From positions 1 through 64,000 of the forward strand of contig JAQIWT010000010.1 of NCBI GenBank assembly GCA_034696485.1: DNA of 64,000 nt, read 5' to 3'. The notes below the pieces were generated by a model. That model was not told the origin of the DNA. It did no database searches and saw only the letters and a list, made by a program, of their open reading frames with translations. Positions 43,007-52,411 of the stretch are shown here, piece after piece. Both the position numbers and the translations under genes were made by a program. Numbering within the stretch: the first letter of the stretch is position 1; every line of letters begins with the position of its first letter. Origin of the DNA: Isohypsibius dastychi (Eukaryota > Tardigrada > Eutardigrada > Parachela > Isohypsibiidae).

Positions 43007-43850
43007 ATGATGGCTCAATCTCTTGCTCTTCTCTGCTATGTCACCATCTTGGTTCGCTTCACCGCAGCAGCTGTGGTTCCAACATTCACGAACTACCCAG
43101 TCACTCCATTCTTCGGGATATCCTCATCAATAGGCGCGACCATCGATGTCACCTTTGGCGATGTGGAGTCTGTTCGAATCGAGTCTACGATTGACGACCC
43201 AACTTACGTCTCTGCAATCAGAGTAGACGTTCTCGAAGGAACTCTGCGTCTGTACTTTGATTCCCCTGTCACAATTTACAAGTTCCCCCCGGAGGCCATG
43301 GTCCGTGTCTTCATCATCGCTCGTCCCCATCTTCGTTCCTTCATGCTCAGCGGATCAGGACCTCTTACTGTTAACTCAGTCCTCACAGCTCCGACCACGG
43401 ACTTCATAGTCAGCACAGGTGGAACAATTCGGGCAGTTGTAAACAATGAGGTACGTAACACTAACAACCATTAACTGTTCAAAATCAAAATCATAACGAA
43501 ATTCTGGTGTTTAGCAAACCACGGTCTCCGTTTCTGGGAGCGGAATGGTCACTCTGGCTGGGATTTCACCGAGGTTGTCAGCAACGGTCAGTGGAGCAGG
43601 TGTCGTGGATGCTGAGAAGGTAAGAAAACGTCTTTTTCGTTGAATTCAGCTTTTTTACTTGCTGATTTGATTTAAGCTCATCACGGATGACGCGACTGTT
43701 GCTGTGCTCGGAATGGGAAGCGTGACTGTGAATGCAAGACGAAACCTGGCGACGTCACTGACTGGAATGGGAACAATTCGATACTTTGGCAAACCAGCTT
43801 TGGCTAGTAAAATTCATGTCGGATCTGGGAAGATTATTCAGATGGTTTAA
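43007..43850 (+). CDS. Secreted head-GIN (DUF2807)-like beta-solenoid protein, copy 2
   Basis: Exons 43007-43450, 43515-43619 and 43677-43850 give 723 nt, 240 residues. A signal peptide (MMAQSLALLCYVTILVRFTAAA) precedes strand blocks ATIDVTFGDVESVRIEST and EGTLRLYFDSPVTI. Then come PHLRSFMLSGSGPLTV and further G-x-G turns with Gly near 116, 137, 156, 175, 195, 213 and 232: GSGPL, GGTI, GSGMV, GAGVV, GMGSV, GMGTI, GSGKI. The terminal pattern GMGTIRYFGKP...VGSGKI is very close to the classic end of bacterial GIN domains. The spacing between Gly turns matches copy 1 almost exactly. The last intron falls at the same place as in copy 1 (DAEK|L versus ELDT|Q). The function is unknown. Confidence 0.83.
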
Positions 43851-44255
43851 TAGTTTACTCCTTTTGATTGTGAAGAAGACGCTTTTTTGGTTCAGTTTTA
43901 CTAGTCGACCTGCGCATAAATAAAAAAGTCAAATGATCTCGTTCCGTCAGAAACCAGTCCGAGTTTGCAAGCGAAGTCGCCACCAAGTATTGAAAATAAA
44001 AGGTCACAAGCAGCACTGATGTGGGTATATAGCCTGCGGGTTGCGATATCGTACGACAGCGGGCCAATTTGTCTGTCACTTCACTCCATCATAGCAAAAT
44101 TTGATTGAATGTTTAGGTTTCTTGATGAAAACTGCAAATCTTGAGTTATAGAAGTAAAGTGTTGCTTGAAATTGTATCTGCGCGCTGAAAAATAGCTGTG
44201 GTCGGTCGAAGTTTTTCAATTGAATTGCTGAACTGTGTTATTGATCTTCATCGGA
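43851..44255. other. Intergenic between GIN copy 2 and LYRM1
   Basis: About 400 bp with no coding signal. Contains a tatatag stretch near 44024 and the presumed LYRM1 promoter. Confidence 0.35.
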
Positions 44256-44965
44256 ATGTATTTGGAATCAAGGAGCCAAGTGTTGGCCTTATTCAGGTGA
44301 GCAACTTGACTGAATTGAAAAAAAGAACGGAAAGCGAATTCTTGTTTGCCTGTGTTGTTCACGACAAGTGCGGAACACTCTGTTATTTTATTCGCAGAAA
44401 GATTTTAAGAATGGCAGGGACATGGAAAGCCGTAGATCCTGCAGAAACTGTTGCCGAAAGAAAATATATCGCGGAAGAAGCGAGCCATTTATTCAGAAAA
44501 AATCGAGATGTACGTTCTCTCCTTTTTATTTTGAAATATATAAAATATACAACTTTGAAAATTCGAGGGAAAATCTCGTCTGTATGCCAAACTTGTTTTG
44601 CAATGGTTATTAATTTTTGTTGTTCTACTTCTTTTAGCTTTCCGATCCAGAAGAAATTGCGGAACGGATAATGGAAGCGGAAGCTAGGATAGAAATGGGT
44701 AAACCATTAGGGCTTTAATCAAGAAAATTGTTGGTTACGTTACGAAAAGACATCAATTTATGTTAAACGAAATGTTAGATCAGAAATCAGAATGTATATT
44801 TTGGTAACATCGTGTTATTTTTCAGCATTACATTACCGGAATCCCTTTCCACGGATAAGTAATGTTCCTCCTTTCAGTATGACTAGAGGAAGAGGTCGTG
44901 AAGAATCTCAGCTGAAAAGAATAAGGACGACGCCGATTCATCTGAAATCCTACAAGGACACCTGA
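44256..44965 (+). CDS. LYRM1: LYR motif-containing protein 1
   Basis: Exons 44256-44296, 44398-44509, 44638-44698 and 44826-44965 total 354 nt, 117 residues, near the usual 122. The protein begins MYLESRSQVLALFRKILRMA, where ALFR stands for the LYR tripeptide. It continues ERKYIAEEASHLFRKNRDL and ARIEMALHYRNPFPR, then a GRGREESQLKRIRTTP tail typical of LYRM1. LYR proteins are small helical partners of mitochondrial acyl carrier protein in respiratory-complex and Fe-S assembly; LYRM1 itself is little characterised. The first exon holds only 13 full codons and was found by matching phase (ag|a gives Arg) to the next exon. Confidence 0.87.
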
Positions 44966-45662
44966 TCGATCGTCGCTGGGAATTGTTACACCGGGTTCTT
45001 CTGTGAAGGTTCTGGCGATCTTTGAAAATTACTTTTGCTGTGTTAGAGATAATTAACAACGATAAATTATCAGTTAGACGAAGGGTGATTGATCACGTAT
45101 GAACGAACATATTTGCCGGGTGATGAATTTATTTTGAGCAAATCGGATCAGTGTGTCACACTGAGTGTGAAACCAGTTTTTTGCGGATATCACTGTACTG
45201 TAATGATTATTTCTGATTTCGATGTATTTGGTTTTGAACTCTTTATATTAAAATCAAAGCAATTTGCGTGTTTTTAAAAAAAATTAGCGTGTTTCATATA
45301 AAGGTCAATATTTGGAATTCACACCGAGTTCTGTGTACCATACCGTTCCGTTATACCACAGACAATCGTAATGGCCAATTGACGACGAGTAATATATTGG
45401 CGCAATGGGAAACTGATTTGACAAACGCTGATTCCCAGTGCGGCGATTTTCCACAATGCCTCGTTAAGAGTCGCAAAACAACGTCCAATATTCCCACTGA
45501 GCTTGTTGTGAAAGGTCGCCCGGAAATGAAACTACTGGCACTCAGCCGGTGTAGTTTTTTAGACGCCCCAAAGGAAATCATAACTTTTGGAAAATAGTGC
45601 TTTGGTACTGTCTCGTTTATCGGTATGGTTTGGAAAAGCTTCAAACGAAAGAAAAATACGAA
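44966..45662. other. Intergenic between LYRM1 and the tetraspanin
   Basis: About 700 bp. A frame at 45268-45597 shows no recognisable domain. No RNA gene or repeat is seen. Confidence 0.35.
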
Positions 45663-46783
45663 ATGGTCTCCAAACTGGACGTTCTTCGAATTCTTTCTTA
45701 CGTCTCATTTTTTCTGTTCATTATAACCGGGTTAATTGCCAGCGGATTTCTCGTCAACGCGATATCAAAAAAGACTGGACTGAATTATGCCGCGCCAATT
45801 TGGGCGATGTTTTTGGCGACGGAAATGTCAGCTGTGTTGATGGGAATTATGGGAATATTAACCATTTCGAAACCTTCTTCAATCTTACTAAAACTTGTGA
45901 TCGGGTTGATTATTTTGAGTTTGATATCGATGGGTGGTATGATCTTTTATTCGAGAACGAAATTTATAACACTTCGAGATGGAATCGCGAGGGATCTGCA
46001 AGCTGCAATGGACCATTATGACCACCAATTTTTGGAAAACCGACATGACTGGCAAGTTTGATTTCTTTTGACTTCTTTTGATTTCTTTTGACTTCTTACA
46101 CAGCTCTATATTTTGGCTAAATGCGAACCAATAATCCGTAAAATTGCTAAGTAGTTTCAATATTCCAGTAATTAAAATCGGAAAATTAGTTCATCAAGCC
46201 CTTTAATGGGGTTACGTTTTCAAGGGACACTTTTTTGAATCAAGTTCACCGGCAGTTCGAGTGCTGCGGCGTCAGTTCGCCATCGGAATGGAAAAACGTC
46301 CGATTCGGGGTAAGCGTATCAAAAGTTCGCACTGCTTTTTCGCACTGCTGTACATATTTTGTCATTATAGAAAGTTCCGTTGTCATGCTGTCGGATATCT
46401 GCGGAAATGGAGTGCTGGAAGATCCAGAAAACATACGCGTCCTTTGAGGTACGCATCAAAGCTGAACCCCGTCTTTCCCAAAAATTTATTTTTCGGTTTT
46501 TGATTAATTTTGGAAGACGTCGTACCTCGCCTTAACAAAACTGCAACATCCGACTGCGGCACTTTTCGATCGCGGGTGTCTGGGCGCAATGACAGACGCA
46601 TATAAAGACGCCTGCTTTATCATCACCACAGCTTCCGGTGAAATCCAGCTCACAAGTCAGGTTCCGTTTTGTCATAATATTCAATCTCCCCCGTTATTTT
46701 CAGGGTCCAGTATCGTCTTCCTGCTTTGTTCTTTGATTATCCTCACGGCCTACTTGTTCGTGAACAACCGACACGGCGTCTAG
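45663..46783 (+). CDS. Tetraspanin
   Basis: Exons 45663-46051, 46225-46309, 46371-46448, 46517-46655 and 46704-46783 sum to 771 nt, 256 residues. Three transmembrane helices lie in the first exon (about 9-31, 46-69, 75-97) and the fourth (IVFLLCSLIILTAYLFV) in the last. The large extracellular loop carries the family signature: CCG at 143-145 (QFECCGVSSPSEW), then a VPLSCC motif at 160-165 and a later DRGC. Tetraspanins organise membrane microdomains and partner proteins such as integrins. The first intron begins with GC (tg|gcaagt), and only this junction restores Trp and the frame. I cannot assign a vertebrate orthologue. The 3' end lies 169 bp from CLPTM1L, with AATAAA near 46883 and 46901. 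Confidence 0.86.
46060..46097. repeat. 10 bp tandem repeat in the first tetraspanin intron
   Basis: Four units alternate gatttctttt and gacttctttt right after the GC splice donor. The array is pyrimidine-rich on the coding strand and close to the 5' splice site. Confidence 0.75.
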
Positions 46784-46952
46784 AAATCTTGACCTTTCGA
46801 TTTCATTTCTCGTTCTAATTTACTGCTGGCCACGTAATTTCGGCGGGAGGCTCATCAAGTGGTTGATGAGACGATCTGAAAGAATAAATTGTGTGCTTCT
46901 AATAAAGTTCCAGAAACAACGTGAATCTTGAAATTTTCATTCTCCAATATTT

Positions 46953-49681
46953 TCAGTTAGTTTTCTTCTCCTTCTCCTTCTCCTCATCTTCGAACGACTG
47001 GCCAAACTCATTGGCACGCGACTTATCAACCGGATACAGGTACAACTGCACCAAATAGAACACAAAAACAATATCATCCCTGAAACAAGCTAGGCGATGC
47101 GCAAGTGGCATCTTGACAATAAACGCAAAGAGGTCATCGATGAAAGTGTTCAGCGCTTTATATGAGAAGACCTTCCATGGCAGATGCGCGACGGATTTCA
47201 GTTTGTAATTCAGGTACAGTTGAGGAATCATGAAGAGAAATCCGAAAGCATAGACTCCGTTGACGGCACTTTGAATTGTCCAGGAATACCAGGATTTGTG
47301 GGGAACGTAGAAGAGGGAATAAATGGCGCCACCCAGGCACAGCGGAAGAAGAAGATACGAGAGCTTCTTGACAAAACCCGCGTCCAGATCGTCGCTGCTT
47401 TGTTCCGCCGCCGTGACTTGATCGAACTGAGGTGTGATCTTCCAACCATCCCGTTTGAAACCTGGATTGGAAGTTTGTTAATAACATCAATAAATGAGCC
47501 GGTTTTGCAAACGAAAACAACGACAGTCGTTGGGAATACTCTGCTCGATAGATATCCGACGAAAGTAAAAAATTAATGAAGGGAAACTCAACAGAAAGTA
47601 TAAATAATACTTTAAGAAACATGTGACCGAAATTGTCTAGATTAGTTTCTGTGTTTTGTTATATGAATTCGAATGAAGCTATTTGTGGTCCAGATTTCGA
47701 GGTTAAAGATAGAAAACCCGTTAGAACCATCCGAGAAATGTGTCCTACAGCTAGCACAAAACGCTTTTGAAGCAATTAGCTCTATTATTTCTTTGAAAAT
47801 ATTCTGTCAAAGTTTTGCCGTTCAATTTTGGCTTAGCAATGCCGACCTAGCTTCGCGGAAAAACGTACCATTCGGGAGCTTAATGAACTCAACATACACA
47901 AAGTGGTGAAAATATGAGACTCCTGTACGTCATGAAAACAAACAAATGAAAAACTGATTCCCGTCAGAAAAGTTTTGAATTTGCCAACAATATTGTTAGG
48001 TCCTGAATCTCCTGATAAATAATCAAGCTTCCAAAAACTGAGACATAATTATTTAGCTATAATCATTAAATATATACTGTCCCAATAACAGTTCGTCGCT
48101 ATTTTGATTTTCTAGATATGGTGAATTTAACAATACATTCGACAATAACAAAACGAAGTAAGCACCACCCTTTTCTTGTCCAAATTCACGTTTCAAATTT
48201 CAGCAGAACATTCATTAAGAATTTCGACGTCACTTTAAATTTTCATGAATTCTAAATTTTGTGAAAACTCACAGCGTCGTAAAAGCCAGACAAAGAACTC
48301 ACCACGAAATTTCCACAATTTCAGCACCTTCCAAATCTCAATCATACATGCAATACCCGCCGGAATGCTAATCAACAACGACGACTTTTCCTCCATCAAA
48401 TACAAAAACACGATAATCTGACTGAAAGCTCTCCATAAAATCGTCCTGCCAGATAATCCAACCATCGTATTCTTTTTCCTCCAAAAATTAATATCATTTT
48501 TAAACGCCAGGAAATCGAATGCGAGATGCAGGACCGTCACAACAATCGTCAGCGTCAAAACGTAAAAATTCGTTTCCGTAAAAATCGCCACAACATCCTC
48601 GAGATCGGATTCCTGTAACCCGAGACTCTTCATTTGTTGAAATGATCCCCCAATCATGGAAATCAGTCGAATTTTTCCGACGGAAATCGGGTTGTAATCG
48701 ATGGTCATGTTGAGGGAAGCATGGTCTTTGATGGGAATGTAGTCTTCCTTTTTGGAGCTAAGGGAATCGATAAATAGTAACGGAAGATATTTGACCATTC
48801 CGCTCGATTCTTGTTTAACTTTCAAAAGATGGAAGATTTCGTGGGGAACGGTTTGGCGATCAAAAATTATTGGGGTCTCCATGACGTGAAGACGAACTTT
48901 GGAATTCCAATGAGGAATTTTTGCCCTCGACCTGTCGGAAGAAAAAATATCAGTACCGATATGGAATGAGATCTGGATACTTTAACAATAAAAATCAGCG
49001 AACGGAATTCCGTAGAAGCTGAATTTTGAGAAAAATCGGGAGAAACTGGAAGTCGTTTAAAATCAAATTCTTATGTTAAGTTAAGAAATCAAAGTTTGAT
49101 GTTGATCTTCATCGACAGGTGAAAATTCTTCTTCAAACTACATACTTTGTCGACTTCTTGTCCTTCTTGTCTCCTCCACCGGAAGTAACCAAATTAATGG
49201 CCATAAATTCTTCTTCCATCATCTTGCTCATCTCCAGTTTCTGGTGAACCACCGACGGATTTCCTAGATCCAAATCCGATTCCTCTTTTCCTGTAACCTC
49301 GTTTACTTTCCCAATTGCAGGCGCCGCCAAAACATGCAAATAAAACGTGGCACCACTTTTCAATCCAGATATCTTACCGACATCCAAGTTCACGCTCTCC
49401 TCCCAGCTCTCTCCACATGGTGCTCTCCTCGAAAAAACCTTCACAGCTCCTGCTTTTACTCCTTTTTCAGGTAGATTCCGCGATTTGGTGAGCCATCCTT
49501 GGAAAAGAATATCCGTGGAATTACAGAGGAATTTCGGAGTTAAACATTGACTCGATTCTTGTGGATCTTTCGCAGCGCACCACGCTGGAAAATAAATGTT
49601 GTAGAAAGTCCATACTGTGTTCCCAATATAAGCCGATCCGATCAAAGTTAGGAGGAATCCAAGAGAGAATATCCGCGGCAT
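46953..49681 (-). CDS. CLPTM1L: CLPTM1-like protein (cisplatin resistance-related CRR9)
   Basis: Exons 49681-49146, 48931-48303 and 47461-46953 total 1674 nt, 557 residues (human 538). An N-terminal signal anchor (IFSLGFLLTLIGSAYIG) leads a lumenal domain. The conserved membrane part follows: HWNSKVRLHVM, KYLPLLFIDSLSSK, FDFLAFKNDINFWRKK, YKLKSVAHLPWKVFSYKALN and FIDDLFAFIVKMP. The C-terminus ACFRDDIVFVFYLVQLYLYP and a short EDEEKEKEKK tail match CLPTM1L better than CLPTM1, whose tail is long. CLPTM1L is an ER multi-pass protein, reported as a glucosaminyl-phosphatidylinositol scramblase for GPI anchors. Introns are few and the second is 841 bp. Confidence 0.93.
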
Positions 49682-50441
49682 CGCCGCCGCTTATTAAAAA
49701 AATCTGGAAAACGAGGAAAACTGCCTTCGTGTTTCTGTTTGTTTTCGATCCGCAAATGGCTCAGACCCCAACTTGATCCCCCCCCCCTCACCTTGATCCC
49801 CCCCCCCCCCCCCCACCAGAATGACCTTAACAGAATGACCTTAGCTCTGTCCTTTCCTTTCAAATCGACGGAGGCAATCAGTCAGAGGCCTGTTTAGGTA
49901 AATCAGTTTTCCAATAATTCATCCATTCATCCATATTTTAGTAAATGATTTGCTAATCATTTGGAACTACAGTAGATCACCGGAAAAAGTTCTGACTAGA
50001 AAACAACCGATAGAGTGCAACAGGTGTCGCTTCTTTTGTTTGTTCTTTAGAAAAAACACGACCAAATAAAGAGTTTTTCCATTGTTTATTCGAGGATAAA
50101 ACCAAGCAACTAATCAGACAAAAACCCAGAACCTAAACTTCTCGTAAGAAACCACAGCATAAAACAAAATAAAACCATAAAGTAGATCTTCGGAACGGAA
50201 GTGAATGAATGACCGTCTACAGTAAATGAAGCGATTCCATCAACGAAAGAAACTGAGAATGAAAGAAAAATCCAGTGGATATTACAAAACGACCAATTAA
50301 CGCAGTATCTTCCGAAAAAAGCAGTGCCGTCGCGCACCAATACCGATCAAAATTTTCAAGTAAAAAAAGATTGTCCTCCACATGTTTCGACTCATCCGTG
50401 GCTTGAAGCGATGTATCGAGCATAAAGCATAACAACCAAGG
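49682..50441. other. Intergenic with poly-C tracts upstream of CLPTM1L
   Basis: Two homopolymer C runs (about 49778-49787 and 49798-49814) follow a repeated ccttgat word, indicating slippage or local duplication. No gene is supported in this 760 bp. Confidence 0.5.
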
Positions 50442-51713
50442 TCAGATATTCCGCTTCATATACTCCGCGAGTTCTTCATCAAGTTTTTGGATGACGTCAG
50501 GAACTTTCACAGCAGCGCCATTCAGTCGGTTGTTCGGCTCGACTCGACTTCCATATAAAGTGAAGGAACCCTTGAAATTCAGGGTTTCACGCAAATCTCG
50601 TGCGCTTTCCGGATACGATTTCGGGGGGACTGCGGAGTTGCTACGTCGCAATCTGTTCTGACCTGAGGCCTTGTCTGTCGGGCGCGAACTCTGGTTCGGA
50701 GGTTGCACATATTTCCGATTGTTCTGAGAGGAAGAAGTTGCAAAACGTGGTTGCTCCAGGAGCTGAAAAACCATAATTTTTGACTAGTTTCAAGCAGCCA
50801 AAGAAGACAGAATCAGAGATCAAGAACGGAAGTCACAAAAAAATGGTACGAACCGGAAGTCGTTCCTGCTTTCGCTGCAGGCTATTTCTCTGGCCAGTGA
50901 GCTCGACCGGTGATCTCGATTTCCCTCGAGCCTGAAAAACGAAACAGATTTAAACAGGACCAGCAAAAAAGTGAGCAATTTCACTGACAAAACGAAATTT
51001 CCTGAAAGAAAACAGATTACTCTTAACATAAATCACTTGTTACTTGGTAAGATTTTCGCTCCGGGATACCGGATCGACTTCCGTAAGCTCCCAGATCTTC
51101 ATAAAATGGAATTCCCGACGTTTTTGAAGTTCGCGGGATTTCCGGAATAATATCACGTTTCAATGCGACTTCCGGTTGGGAATATCGCCCATCCGGACAA
51201 CAAGTGCACCCCGGATGAGACTAAAATAACAACAATTCAAAATTAAAGAATAGGAAGTCAACAGATATAGATGACCATTTGAGCATCTCGAAGTCGAAAA
51301 GTTTCTTGGAGGAGCCCGGAAGTGTTGATCGGTCGCGCCTCTCGGACTGTTCGCGTGTCATCAGGATTCAACTCGATGTTAAGCGACTGAGTGCGACGAC
51401 GTTCCTCCAGTGACGAAATTTCCCGATGCAGTACATGGGAAATGGCAGACTCCGGGGCAGAATTCGGTTCGACCGAAAAAACATTTCTTGGATAATTCCC
51501 CGAAGCGTTTCCGTCACCAGCCTCCGCTGTCTCGACCTTGATCCGTTTCTTCTCAGGAGAGAATGTCGACCACTTCACATTTCCAGGTGAACGTGCTCGA
51601 TATTTTGGTTCTTCTGGCTCGGGAAATTCCTGGTCTCCTTCGTTGAGATTCAATCTGGACATTTTGGAGGACAAAGTTTTGCGAAGTGGAAATTCCTCGT
51701 CTGATTCCTCCAT
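50442..51713 (-). CDS. Unrecognised, mostly disordered protein (337 aa)
   Basis: Exons 51713-51276, 51220-51044, 50931-50854 and 50762-50442 keep one frame (1014 nt) with good splice sites, which is the main evidence for a gene. The N-terminus is acidic (MEESDEEFPLRK, NLNEGDQEFPEPEEP). The middle has a Cys pair (PGCTCCPDG) and Arg/Ser-rich stretches. The C-terminus ends with a predicted helix VIQKLDEELAEYMKRNI. No enzyme or membrane feature is seen. An upstream in-frame ATG at 51740 is possible. I do not recognise the family; the short ordered C-terminal helix could be a protein-binding element. It is head-to-head with TRPML. Confidence 0.6.
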
Positions 51714-52411
51714 CACACGATTATTCTCCTCTAACAGCAAGCAACGCAGTGAAATCTTTGGTTGATGATATCTTGTTCAAGGACGGAGAGAAATGCAAAA
51801 CAGGAAGTAAAACTGAACAGAAAGAAAGATGGGAAACGCAAACAGTCTGGAAAACAACACCATGTGACGTCATGTCGGGGGCGACACCCAGTGGCGCAAT
51901 TGCCCCCGCTCTACCATACGAAAGCCGTTGTGTGAAAGTTGCTTCCGGTCCAGTCGGCATTTTTCAGCGTTTTTTTCGAAATTAGAGAATCTCGATTACC
52001 ATTTCGATCACATTTATGAGAGGCATCGAGAAAACTTAAGTCTAGATCATATACGTACTGGCTGACCAGAGTTCTCGCGAGTTTTTGTATGACAGACAGA
52101 CAACGGGGGTTAAGAAAACCAATCAATTGACTTAGCACGTTTTGATTGAATGACAGACGTAAATTTCCGAAAACGAGAACGTCGCGATAAAAATTTTGTG
52201 GTTGTGATTAAGACTTTCTTTATGTAATACTCATCCATTCATCAACTTCCTTTATCAAACCTGACCTGCATGTATTCCATTCCGTCAAAAATGGGCCGGG
52301 GATAGCATTCTCTGTCTGGTTTCCCATCGGAATCCATGTTGATGTTTCTTCTGATTTAATTTCTCGAATATTTCCGTCACCTTGGAATCTGAACACTCGG
52401 AACTCTATCCC
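51714..52411. promoter_or_regulatory. Divergent promoter region, unknown gene and TRPML
   Basis: About 700 bp between the start codons of two divergent genes. A perfect cAMP response element core TGACGTCA is at 51865-51872. The neighbouring catgtgac resembles an M-box/E-box half. No TATA box is obvious. Confidence 0.4.
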
